Assembly: GCA_026929865.2 (NCBI GenBank)
Contig: CM049408.1
Coordinates: 744,001 to 808,000 of the forward strand
DNA: 64,000 nt
Direction: 5' to 3'
From: Hyperoplus lanceolatus
Lineage: Eukaryota > Chordata > Actinopteri > Uranoscopiformes > Ammodytidae
The position numbers were made by a program, and so were the translations under genes. Position 1 is the stretch's first letter. Every line of letters starts with the position of its first letter. The notes beneath the pieces were generated by a model. It saw nothing but the letters and a program-made list of their open reading frames with translations. It made no database searches and had not been told where the DNA came from. This document shows positions 33,643 through 44,967 of the stretch, in pieces.

Positions 33643-34652
33643 GGCAATTTATCAGAATTCATAAAGCTTTTTATTGAGTTTTCTTTTATCACAAACTTTT
33701 CCGTTGGCGGCCAAATTTGCTTCTTTCTAAACATATGAATAACAACATGTGTGCAAGACTGTGTGGCTCTTATTCCAAATTTCTTAGAGGGGAGTCCTGA
33801 GGTTTTCAGCTAATGAGATCTAAAAGGGTTTCTTATTTTCAAAAATGAATACATTTTATTTTTATGTAACTAGTGCAGTGCCCGTAGGAAGCAGTAGCCA
33901 TGCTTAAATGTAACCTGTCTATCAAAGTGGTACACATAAACAGATGTAGCCTACACATAGGCAGTGTCACACAGTCATTGAAATGGTTGTCACATCGCTC
34001 ATCAATGTGACTTATGTTCTTTCTTTAATATTTGTTGCGCCATATAATCCTCTATTCTTTATGGGCAAAGCTCGTTTAAGTGTTAGTTTCTAACAAATTT
34101 AAAACGTTCTGTGGAAGCGACCATGTTTACATTCACCGGTAGCAGAGCTATCCAAGACCGTGCTAATTTTTAATGGAAACCGCTATTGACACGCTAACTG
34201 AAATTAGCATCACTGTCGCGGAAGTGTTTAAACATTTACTCTATAACAGTGAAAATAGCGTAACGTGCGATCTTTAACATTAAAGCGGACAGGTTTGAGG
34301 AGTTGGTGATGTCTGTGGAAAGGTTTAAGAATGTTTTGTTTGGAAAGTTTGGTGCATTGAATGAGGAAGAACACCAGGCTATGTCGGTCTGCTGTGCGTG
34401 TCCCGTTCGTAAATTCATGCTTTGGTCGCAGCGGCCAATCAAATCAGAGGGAGGCGGGGTTTAGCCAGAGACTATTTCATGCCCGTCATTACTGTGGCCT
34501 TCAGTGCGCGCATGTATTCGCCGCCAGCATGATATAAATATGATAACTTCTACATATTTGGTCCCAAAAACCTCACAATCAATCAAGGATGCACACCTTC
34601 GTGCCGTGCGCAAGCCAAATCCGGAAGCTCAGGCCGATCTGAATAACAGTCC
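33643..34652. other. alkbh1 intron, nothing clearly recognised
   Basis: About 1 kb without a supported gene. A gtgcagtgcccgtaggaagc motif near 33873 may be an element end, but no partner was found. Confidence 0.45.
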
Positions 34653-34655
34653 GAG

Positions 34656-34710
<55 letters not shown>

Positions 34711-34733
34711 TAGATAGATAGATAGATAGATAG
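34653..34733. repeat. (GATA)n/(GACA)n microsatellite, left part
   Basis: GATA and GACA units. The right part continues at 37093-37142 beyond an inserted hAT element. Confidence 0.93.
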
Positions 34734-37092
34734 CAGGCCCAGTTCTAGACAGTTAGATTTGGGTGGGCCTGTAGAAATTTTAGGTGGGCACACTGGGCAG
34801 AGAGACCGAAATTTTTAGCCCTTGTAAGATCTCTGCGTCTGCTTTTTGGCACATTTACTGTGAATTGTGTAGAACACAATATGCAAATAAACTTGGAGTG
34901 TTGCTGTGTGGGAGATTTGATTCTTGCATGTTTTTTTCCCAAATGTTTATGAATAACATATAATATACATTATATACAACATAATGTATCTTTTTTTTTA
35001 ATTGTAGGCAGCCTGAGCTGATTGAAGAGAAAGCTTTGGGACTAGGCAACCTGGATGGTGGTAGTCCAGAGCTATATAGGGGAGAACGGGGTAAGTAGGC
35101 ACACTTTTTACTCTAGTGAGAATTGCTCATCACCAAAACATCTGTCAATAGCCATTCCTACATTAAATTGAAGCTTAAGGTGTTGGCTTGAAATGTGTGT
35201 CTCTCTTTTTTTCCAACCTATTGTAATGAAGAAGTAATTTACCATCAAAGACACTCTGACACATTGTGACAGCCAACCCCATCAAGGGGTCGGCTGTCAC
35301 ACACTATGGGGTTGTTTGTCACAATGTTATCTTAATGGGAAAAATCTTAAAAAGAAGGCAATGAGGCAGAACCAAATTTGAAAGTTTAATTGCATTGTCA
35401 AGTTGACAAATAGGCCTACATAACTTACTGTAGCCTTGGCAGCTGGCCTAGTTTGGGATGCACTGGGTTGTTTTGATTTTGTTGCCCTTTTTTCTTTTGC
35501 TTGCTAGCTGCCTTTTCCTGCTCTATTCTTTCCTTCTCTGGGGTGTCAGTGAGGATACAGCTTGACAATTTCTTTCGTTATTGGGTTCCTTTTCTGGCTG
35601 CAGCCTTGAGATAACATGTGACAACCAACCCCCCAAAAAATTTGACGACCAACCCCAACCTGAATTTCTTGCTAGCATCAAGGCCAACAACCATCTGACA
35701 ACTAATTAGCTTGCTAACAACAATCTAAACTATAGCTTACCCTTTACACTTTCTGAGGGTAACAAGTGTTTTGTTATAAACCCATTGTGTAAAAGCCTAG
35801 AAGAAAAATACTGAGAAGCAAAATATTTTGAATTTGACATGAAAAACACAAAACATCCTCTCACCTGAAATGCAGCTGTCTTCCTCCAAGGAAGTCTATG
35901 TATGTGACCTCTGATCCCAATTCTGGACCTTTTTTTATATCAACATTTCAGAGCTAGCGCGCTCTGGTGGCGAGATATAACGAATGTGACATCCAACCCA
36001 TGTGACAAATTACCCCGTTCTCCCCTACTATACACACTACTTTCCACTATTGCCTCTGATGTCCAGCTGGGTGAAAATAGTAGCCAGCCGAGGTCACAAC
36101 CCTGCTAGGGGGATCCGGGGGAGATTTTTTTTTACCTTTTTAAAGTGAAATGCATGAATCTGGTGCACTTTGAGAGGAAAATTAAGAGGCTAAATCTGAG
36201 GAATTTTGTGTGAACAAATAATTTGGAGACACTGGGTCGGATGAATTAGAAGCTATTGAAGAAAGGCACATGGATTTCCCATAGAAATATAAATTAGAAA
36301 TTAAATATTATGCAGGGTCCTCTGGGATGGGCTTGGAGCTCTTTTTCTTTTACGGGACATATTTTTCTGTAATATAATTAATTAATTTAAATGCAGTGAG
36401 AGGAACGAAGCAGAATAACTCTGTTGTCCAGTTATCTTTTTTTCCACAGACGAGGCTGAAATAGGCTATAGACTATACACAGTGCATGGGCAACTGAGGG
36501 CAGCCCCATTTTCAAATAATTTTAAATAAACTTAATACACACTGTGCATGCCATGGACTTGAACGTGATGTGATCAGTTAACCTCGGATTACCTCTCAGA
36601 TGAACTGATTCAATTATTAAGATATTAACTATCTACCAAAACATTGTATTCCTTTTATTGTATGATAATTTACATTCACATAATATGATGTTGATATCAA
36701 ACACACAAACTAAAAAAATAAATAAGTAAAAAATAAATTTGGGGGGGCCCCCCCTGGCAGTCGGGACCCTAAGCAACCGCTCATTTCGCTTATGCCTCGG
36801 GCCGGTGCTGCTGACCAGTGACCACTATAAGTGTGTGGGTAACTTGGAGGCAGGCTGTCCTGCCCACCCAATAATACAATTAGAAGCAATGCATGGTAAT
36901 GGTATATTCTTTAGTATTAATTAATTGTCTGAATTTGATTTGACATTTTCTTGTACAGCGAATGAACAGGTCCGTCCCAAGGCTGGGTCTGGACTTCCAC
37001 CTTAAAAAAAAAAAAAAAAAAAAAAAAAGATATATTTTTTTTTTGATTGGGTGGGCACAGCCCACCCTGGCCCCTGGCTGCCGCCGGCCCTG
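34734..37092. mobile_element. hAT-like element inserted in a GATA microsatellite
   Basis: Begins caggcccagttctagac and ends ggctgccgccggccctg. The flanks atagatag and attgatag fit an 8-bp duplication of microsatellite units. A bipartite 'gggtggg' motif is inverted near both ends. Coding sequence is not recognisable. It contains a nested MITE at 35078-36026 and a poly-A/poly-T stretch near 37005-37040. Confidence 0.65.
35078..36026. mobile_element. Nested MITE, 'AGGGGAGAACGGGGTAA' termini
   Basis: Left aggggagaacggggtaagt and right ttaccccgttctcccct are inverted and nearly perfect. TGTCACAA / CCAACCCC words recur through the interior. A hairpin gtgacagccaaccccat...ggggtcggctgtcac lies at about 35267-35300 with one mismatch. 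No coding frame. Confidence 0.8.
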
Positions 37093-37095
37093 ATT

Positions 37096-37142
<47 letters not shown>
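37093..37142. repeat. (GATA)n microsatellite, right part
   Basis: About 11 GATA units, the continuation of 34653-34733. Confidence 0.93.
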
Positions 37143-37143
<1 letters not shown>

Positions 37144-37149
37144 CCATCC

Positions 37150-38235
37150 CATACTGGGTCGACAGAGCTTTTCAATTACTTAAAGTCTCTAGTTGTTGTG
37201 ACGAGCCTAGAATGGCTGTTTCTGGGTAAGGATGGAGGACATGGCCATAGACATCTGAATAACAACTAAAAAAAACTCTTGAACAGAAATTGTGGAGTCT
37301 GGGACAGAACCAAACATATGAGCCATGGTTCCATCAGAGTGTTTGCACCTAATGCAAAGTGGTGATGAGGAGGGATAGAATGAATGTAATTTACACGTGA
37401 ATAATGGAGCCAACCTTATATTGAATGAATTGGTGCCTAGAGTTGACCGAGCAAGTGTGTATGCTGCGAAGACACTTAGCCCAAGTATCTTCTGAAATGT
37501 CTACTCCTAATTCGCTCTCCCAGGACTCCCTCCGATGCTTCATAGACGGGAATCATAATTCGCAAGAGAATACATTATCAGTATACATAACCTTAATAGT
37601 AACAAGACCTCTACTATCCCAGTTTGAGAAAACGGTATCTATTTGCGAAGGGGGAGATGCATGGTTGTAACAAATGGGTACTAGAATGGAGGAGTTCGAC
37701 AATTAATAATTTTTTTTAAATTTGGTACCAAATCCTCAAAGAGTTTTTAACTACAAAACCAATATCCTTAAATGACACTAGAGGTTTTCGTTCTGCATGG
37801 AGTAGCGCTGGAAGAGAAGTGTCTCTCATTTCCTGTTCTATGGCTACCCATGATGGGGTCGTATCTCTAAGCTCATCAGGATATGCTTCCTGCCAGTGGG
37901 TAAGGGCACGGGCATTGGCTGCCCAGTCATAGTCCTGGAAGACAGGTAGGGCCAGCCCTCCTAAATCTTTAGGTTTGTAATTTTTTGGTTGTGCCAATAG
38001 CCAGGTGCTCTATGCATACGGCAAAAAGCAGTTGGCTCAGGGGGAAGCCCTGCCGGACACCACGATGTAAAGTAAAAGGGGGAGATCTCTCCGAATATCA
38101 AAAAGGAGGCTAGCACGCTCTCTTCTGCCCCAACTTCCATACTGGAAGGGGGGAATCCGCCAAGTTCTCTGGAGACAGCCACCAGCCTCTCCACAGTGAA
38201 GGCCCTGTCTGCTGCTCCAAGCAACTAAGGAGGAA
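37150..38235 (-). pseudogene. L1/Tx1-type LINE ORF2 fragment, decayed
   Basis: Minus-strand pieces: an RT motif region near 38060-37990 (RQGFPLSQLLFAVCIEHLA, out of the longest frames), then LALPVFQDYDWAANARALTH and VVKNSLRIW at 37997-37716. The GGL-LP-F--Y--A--AR pattern after the RT is typical of Tx1/L1-type fish LINEs. Several frameshifts; neither end is present. Confidence 0.6.
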
Positions 38236-38248
38236 CCAGAAGAACCAA

Positions 38249-38956
38249 TGCCTCGTTTCCACCGAGTAGAGCGGGTCGGGTCGGAGCGGCTCAGAGCGGG
38301 ACAGCTCACTTTTAAGAATCTCGTGGTGTTTCCACCTCCGACTCTAACCTTACTGGTAAGGCGGGGTTTAGGCTGGACTGCGATAGCCGCCGCCAGAATA
38401 TGGGTCAAACTATCGGGCTGTGGAACAGCTGTGGTCAAGCCAGCGGTCTCCCGTTTTTGCTTGGTCAAATCAGCCGCTTCTTTATTTATTCCTCCCGTGT
38501 TGTTGTGAGCGTATACACACAGAGACGGCTCGGTGCAACTGATAGAGACAGTGAGCGAACAGCGCTGGCTGCGGCAGCTACGTGACATCGTAGCAGTGGG
38601 ACACACAGTGTAACCAACTGATTAATTAAATGACGAGGAAAAACACCACACAATAAACAGTGCTGTGCTCACATGTTCGCCAAAACACAAGACTCTCTTT
38701 CTTTACTCTTCCAAGGTGACTAAACACGGCGGAAATTATTCTTTCGACCAATAAACGGACGGCATGTGTAGCTCCGCCTTTTCGGCACCCTTTCAGGCGG
38801 CTGGTACCCCAACGGAGGAGTACCGAAATTAGGACCGGCTCAGAGCGGTTAGGTGCGCTTAAACCGTACCCTACGCAACTTTTGGCAAATTAAAAGCCAA
38901 ACTACCCGGACCGAACCACTCCGATCCGACCCGCTCTACTCGGTGGAAACGAGGCA
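38249..38956. mobile_element. MITE, 'TGCCTCGTTTCCACCGAGTAG' termini
   Basis: About 31 bp at each end are inverted: tgcctcgtttccaccgagta... and ...tactcggtggaaacgaggca. caa flanks both sides, which would be a 3-bp duplication as in PIF/Harbinger elements (inference). No transposase; the interior frames are not recognised. Confidence 0.82.
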
Positions 38957-39279
38957 CAAGGGAACAAACCAGGCTGGCAACAAGGCCTGATCCTCAAGAA
39001 GAACAAACCCAGCACAGCTCAACTGAAGATCCAGAAAACACCAGTTCATCCAAACTGCAGCAAGACAGACCTGCAAAACCCCTGTCTCATGCCATAACGA
39101 CCAGTCTCCAATACCGCAATGAACGCTGTGTACCAACATTGGGTATCGAACTACTGGGCAGTTAGCTTAGCTTAGCAAGAACACATGGCTTAAAAGACTG
39201 TTAACTTGGAAATGTATATTAACTGATTTGAACTGTTCATTGGTATTTCTGTAATTGGGTTTACATACAGTAATATCAC

Positions 39280-41223
39280 CAGTGTTTCCCCCACGTTCAT
39301 TCAGCAGCGGCCGTGCGCCGCTGCTATAAAAATCCTTCTCATCCGCATTTTCTATTTATTGATTTTTTTGGTACGTAGCTCCTTTTAGAAAATGGGCAGC
39401 GCGTAACGTAAATTGCGCAGCATGCGGCACATAATCACGTAGCCGACATCAAAGAACAGCGAGTGTGGCAGTTGTTGGCAGTGGTAGCCTACACGGTTGC
39501 AAAGTTACATTGATTCTAGCAGCGAGTGAAGCGGAAGAGCGAAGAAAGAAGTAAAGAGAGAGAGAGAGAGACAGAGAGAGAGAGAGTAAGTTGCTAAAAT
39601 GTGTCGCTACATGACCACCAGTGTTAAAAACCCTCAGCCCTATCGTAATTTTATTTTATTTTATCTAGGCTATAAACCGCAACCGTGCCGTTTTTCCTCT
39701 AGTAGACTACAGAGTGTGTGTGTGTGTGTGTATTTTCGGGAACTTTGAAAAATTAATCCATACTGTTAGATCCGATGTTGTTCTTTATTGCCATATAAAA
39801 TCTGTTTTCATCGCGTATTTTAGTTAGGGATTTATGCTATTCGCCTGTAAGCATGTGGGCATTAGCATGAATGCAGGGAAAGGGAAAAAGCCTATGGACT
39901 TTTTAAAAGAGCATGAATAGTTTCTATTATGTATAACTTATATTTATTTTATAATTTTCGCATCATTTATTGACTCCCAAGACAAAGAAGAAGTGTTTAA
40001 GCAATAACAAGCTCAATCAATTTGCCTTTTTATGTCATATCAATAAATAATTGTGAGATATTTTAGCTTTTTTACTGTCTAATTGATAATTTCCTACATT
40101 CAAACGACATCACTGCAGCACACATATTCTGATAGTCCAGGTTGTGACCCAAATAAATGATAGCTTGACAGCTATGCATTATAGGGGTGATGAATGCAAT
40201 CTTAATAAGAGAATAAATCCAGGTAAACCAAAACATCTCAAAAATGGCTTTGGGCTCAAAGGTTAAAAGGCTGGTACAAGCTCTTAAGGGATGCACAATG
40301 TATATATACATAGTTAAATAATATATATTACATTTGCAGATGAGTCTAAAAAGCTGGGTGAAAAAGAAAGGCAGACGGGGACAATGGAGGAGCTGAGGTT
40401 AGTAAAGCAAATTAGGGAAGCAAACTTTCAAGCTAATGAGAATTTTCTTTTGGATTTGAATGCATAGTGCTAGGTGATATTATTTGACCATTACAAATAC
40501 ATGTAGATAGGGTAATTTGAAGGAAACAAATAAGATTTCTAGCATTTCTTACTTGTTGTTTAAGTGCTCAAGTTTATTACAGAAAATACAGGTAGACCAA
40601 GTGAGCGAGGAAAGAGAAGTGACAGAGAAGCAAGGAGAACAAGAGAGAGAGGGTGCAGTGGTAGAGCCTGAGAGGTGTTTTGTCAATGAGTGCAGGAGAT
40701 CTAATTTTTTAACAATGTGTCTTATGTAAAAAAAACAGTGTGTAGTGTTTTGAAAGAAGTGTGTTGGAGAATTTCAAACACAGTGCAAAGCACTTATTGT
40801 GTTTGTAGAGTTGGTGGTTTTGTTTAGGGCATGGTTACAAAAGTCAGAGGTTGTAATGCTTTGGGCATAGCAACCACTTTTAGTGTTTAAGCATTAGGCA
40901 AAAATCTGTAAATAAATTGTGCAAATTATTTTTGCCTTGTGGCATTTTTTGTTTAAATATTAATTTCTATACAAAAATGGCAAAATCTGTAAATGAAGAC
41001 ACAAAAGGCAAAGTTACAACACCAATAATCCTGTCTACAGTAATACACAGGACTGTGTGAATAGGATTTAAGTGCATATTCTCCTCTCAAAGTGCACAAG
41101 ATTCATGGATTCCAATGTACAGGGTACAAAAAAAATTCGGCCGGGGGGGCATGCCCCCGGACCCCTCTAGAAAGTTCGGGGACCACAGCACCGCTGCTGA
41201 AAGAAATCCTGCGGGAAACACTG
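39280..41223. mobile_element. hAT-like element, 'CAGTGTTTCCC' termini
   Basis: Ends cagtgtttccc and gggaaacactg. Inner ends share a partial inverse (agcagcgg... / ccgctgctga). The interior has a (GA)n run (39555-39585), a TG run, and a short plus-strand frame (40517-40729) rich in Glu/Lys without a recognised domain. No catalytic core was found, and a clean target-site duplication was not seen. Confidence 0.6.
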
Positions 41224-41371
41224 ATCACATTGAACTTATTGGTTAGACACACAAACATTTATTTTGATTTTAATTGCCTTTAAAGGGAACCTTTGGCCAA
41301 GGCTCCTTTTGTCTGTCTTCCCTCTCTTCCCACCACAGGGATGAAGGTGTGAAAGACAGACTAATTTACAT

Positions 41372-41487
<116 letters not shown>

Positions 41488-41499
41488 TGTGATCAGTTT

Positions 41500-41880
41500 T
41501 AGGTTGATTTCATTACTTTCTGTAAATAAATTACATGCGTTTTCTTTTTGTAACTAGAAGTTTCTGTCATTCATTTGTGTGAATATTTTGTGGTACGTCA
41601 ACCTCTGACACGTCAAGAATTCATTAACCTTCGGTATTGTGGTCATATTATCAGATTTATAAGCTCAATAATAATTGATTTTTTGTTAAATGTTATAGAG
41701 TGATAATTCTACTAGGTTTGATTAATATTGATTCATTTAACTGATCACTAGACAAACCATTGATAAAACGAGAAAAACTTGCTATAATTTTTCCATTTTT
41801 AAGTGATTGGTGGCGTCCCTACATAACTTTAATAAATTGTTAATGTAGCATTATTTTCAGATTAATTTCTAATAGCAAAA
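41500..41880 (+). repeat. Dispersed repeat shared with 12240-12598
   Basis: Diverged copy of the repeat at 12240-12598, again directly after a long AC microsatellite. It ends cagattaatttctaatagc. Its class is unresolved. Confidence 0.6.
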
Positions 41881-42208
41881 TTAATCTGAAAGACCTCTAA
41901 CCACTACAACTGGAACGCACCGTCAGAAGCCGGCTCATGACACATGGTATCTGCACATTTTTAAAGTTCAAATTTAAAGACATTTAAGACCTTTTTAAGA
42001 CCTCTAAAATGAAAAAATAATACCAATACCGCGGTAACAGAAATCGACAAACTACACTACAGTATACTACGTAAAGGGTTGCATTAAATCTGACTAACAC
42101 ATATTCAATGCACTTTAGCTAACAACTGCTGTCTAATTACAGAAAATAAAAAATGTTCAGCAGTCTGAATGAAGACAATGTCCCCCTGCATTTACCATCA
42201 AATACATA

Positions 42209-42986
42209 CAGTGCTGTGTGAAAGTTTGTGAACCCCTTGAGCCTTTTGGAATTTTATTTATGTTTACCATTATTAATTCATTTTGACCAATAACAGTATT
42301 TTTTATATGAAATAACAGATGTTTGTTTTTCTCTCACTAATAATTGATTGGATTTATATAGCGCTTTATTTCGATGTTGTTGACTCAAAGCTCTTTACAG
42401 GGTTCCAGGTTCAATTCCTTCACACAGTCATACCGGTGGTGGTAAACTACGATAGTAGCCACAGCTGCCCTGGGGCAGACTGACGGAAGCGAGGCTGCCA
42501 TTCCGCGCCATCGGCCCCTCCGACCACCACCTCAAACACACAGCAATCATATACATTCACACAAGGCAGGGTGGGTGAAGTGTCTTGCCCAAGGACACAA
42601 CAACCATGAAACAGGTGGCGGGCGGGGATCGAACCGCCAGCCCTTGGATCGTTGGCCAACCCGCTTAACCACCTGAGCCACAGTCGCCCTAAATCACTAC
42701 ATTGGTCTATTTCATCACTCGATTTGGCCCACCTGATTGTGTCAACCTGCTCGATTTAAGCAATGCAGCTCAGGGTTCACAAACTTTTGCACATACAACA
42801 TTTGTCAAATAATTTGTTCTATCTGTTTTAACAAATGATTTCTGGAAAAGAAAAATGTTGAATTGATAAACAAACATCTGTTATTTCATATAAAAAATAC
42901 TGGTATTGATAAAAATGAATTAATAATGGTTAAAATAAATAAAATTCCAAAGGGCTCAAGGGGTTCACAAACTTTCACACAAGTAT
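42209..42986. mobile_element. Tc1-type MITE, interrupted by a SINE
   Basis: Left acagtgctgtgtgaaagttt and right gggttcacaaactttcacac are inverted ends like those of the Tc1 remnant at 53390-54317. The central 350 bp are a SINE (42343-42690). Confidence 0.78.
42343..42690 (-). mobile_element. tRNA-derived SINE with LINE-like 3' tail
   Basis: On the minus strand the head starts agggcgactgtggctcaggt (A-box tggctcaggtgg) and has B-box ggttcgatccc. The body carries tgggcaagacacttcaccc, and the 3' end aagcgctatataaatccaat resembles L2-group LINE tails. Flanking tcacta words on both sides fit a short target duplication. Confidence 0.85.
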
Positions 42987-43007
42987 AAGAGATCACTGTA
43001 AAGGTAG

Positions 43008-43235
43008 TCTGGCTTGACCACTCCCGCCAGCGTCTATTAAGCGCTGGCGTCGGCAAACAACGCTACGCCTCCATTGGCTGCTTCCCGGGGTTAGCCCCGC
43101 CGTAGATGATTGTGATTGGTTTAAATAAATAAAAACAGGCCAGCCCAGTTTCCCCCCGAATAGACGGCTCTAAACGGAGTGCTTCCAGACCATACTACTT
43201 GCTGTAGTTTGGTCTGGCTTTGCGAGACTACTGTA
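43008..43235. mobile_element. Short MITE ending 'GTAGTCT..GCC'
   Basis: aggtagtctggcttgacca on the left and ggtctggctttgcgagactac on the right are inverted. A related one-sided sequence is near 44540-44700. Confidence 0.6.
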
Positions 43236-44967
43236 AAGGCAACCTGAAAACCAATCATTACCACCTTTTCAACCAATTATAGATCTCTGTATCAATTGGT
43301 TTACATTTTCTGATTAATCGAGTAACAAGAAGAGTTTAATCAATTTAGAAAATACGTGTTAGGTGCAGCACACAATATTTTAATTAGGCTATAAATTAAA
43401 AATGGGATATTTTTTGGGGAAGAATAATCCGAATGTTCTTCATATTTTAATTCCTTATTCAATAAATAACAAACTTAGTCCATTAATTTTCTTTTTCAGA
43501 ACTTATGGCAGAAACTATTTAAGAATTGGTTCCACAGGTCAAGGGAGGTTTTTGCAATTTCAAAATCGTATGTGTATGTTGGCCTAGCCAACTGTAGATT
43601 TACATCCATGCTCACGAGACCTGAGGTAATATGCGCAAAGTAATTTTTTCTTCATACAGTATTGTTGCAGGCGTTCAGGTTAATAAACCGCGGGTATCAG
43701 GGTTGTACCGATTGGCAAAGGAAACGTATGCTACTATCTGCGATTGATGGGAGGATCGGCAATAGTTTTTATCTAGCTGTTAGAAAGGGAGTGCAGAGTG
43801 GAGAGAAAGAAAGTGACAGAAAGAGAGACAAGCAGTGTGATAGAGACCTGCGTCTCACTCCATGAGCTCACGCCAAGTCAACGCGACCTGAATGAGCTGA
43901 ATGAACGTCTATTAATAAATATAGATAGCCTAAATAAACATGTTTAGCCTACTAAACACAACCAACGTGTTGTGTGATTTGCGTCAGTAGCCTACCCTAT
44001 ATCATCAGCGGGCGGGTGGTTGCGCACCTACAAGCAGCGTGTGGTCGCGGTCGTGGGGTGAAAAAAGCCAGCCACGGTATTTGTCGTCCTCCCTCCACCT
44101 CTCACTGAATTTATAATAGCTTGGCATGCATTCCGCCGCGTCGTTCTCTCCTTTTTTGCTCTACCGCGGCCGACTACAAATTCGAAAGCAGGGAACACAC
44201 ATTCCTCTTCTACGTTTTAAATGCGGTACCCAGCCTAACACGGCCGTACTGCCTCTAGTGTAGCCTATGTGTCGGACTTGCCGGATATCTTTGAAGTAGG
44301 CTATATAAAACACCGATAAAATAAAAACAGAAATATAACAATTAAACTAGAAAACTAGAAAGAAACAAATAAGGCAAGCTCATTAATTCTGCCCCCGATT
44401 AAATTTAATGTCGCCCACCCAATAATTCCAGACTTTTTAAGACATTTAAGGCCTTGAATATTGAAACTTAAATTTAATGACTTTTAATGCTTTTCAAGAT
44501 CCGCGGCAACCCTGTCATGACATACGTCACAACCAAACGTTATGCGATTGGTTGGTTGATCCAGAGTGGCACTGGGCAGATCCAATAGTTTCAAACCTCA
44601 ACAGACACCCGCCTCCATGTGAGTGAACGTTTGCCAATAGGGCAGTTCCAGACCTTCTGTACAATGAAAGTACGATGGTCTGGTTGAACCAGGCTACTTA
44701 TTTGGTCTATTAGCTACAGAGAAGGGATATGGGTCGATATGATGACGGGTCGGTCTAGTCTTTCTCCTTTTTCAAAATGAAGGAAATATTTGCTGTGTAT
44801 TATGACTTGGTAGCTTTTTGATATTAATTGACTCAACAATTCTCAGCAATAGAGGGGCCACGTCATCTACAGCTGGCCCCTATTGAACTCAGAGCCAGTT
44901 GTATTTCCATTTGGGAATTCTTTTATTGCCGTAAGGACTTCCTGTAATGATATTTCTGAGTTAAGTT

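Larger units (their letters stand above)
41943..44514. mobile_element. hAT-like element with perfect 8-bp TSD
   Basis: Flanked by tcatgaca at 41935-41942 and 44515-44522, a perfect 8-bp duplication. The ends catggtatctgcac and cgcggcaaccctg are only loosely inverse, but the next ~60 bp on each side (gacatttaagacc... / ...gacatttaaggcc) match in inverse. It contains later insertions: the Tc1-type MITE at 42209-42986 and a short MITE at 43008-43235. No transposase frame. Confidence 0.7.

Noticed and set aside
34653..34733. CRISPR-like array
   Set aside because: Simple 4-bp microsatellite without spacers; the genome is vertebrate.
37716..37997. Host gene on the minus strand
   Set aside because: The residues match the region after the RT in L1/Tx1-type LINEs, with flanking RT motif remnants.
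42600..42690. tRNA gene on the minus strand
   Set aside because: The tRNA-like head belongs to a SINE with a LINE-like tail inserted in a Tc1-type MITE.
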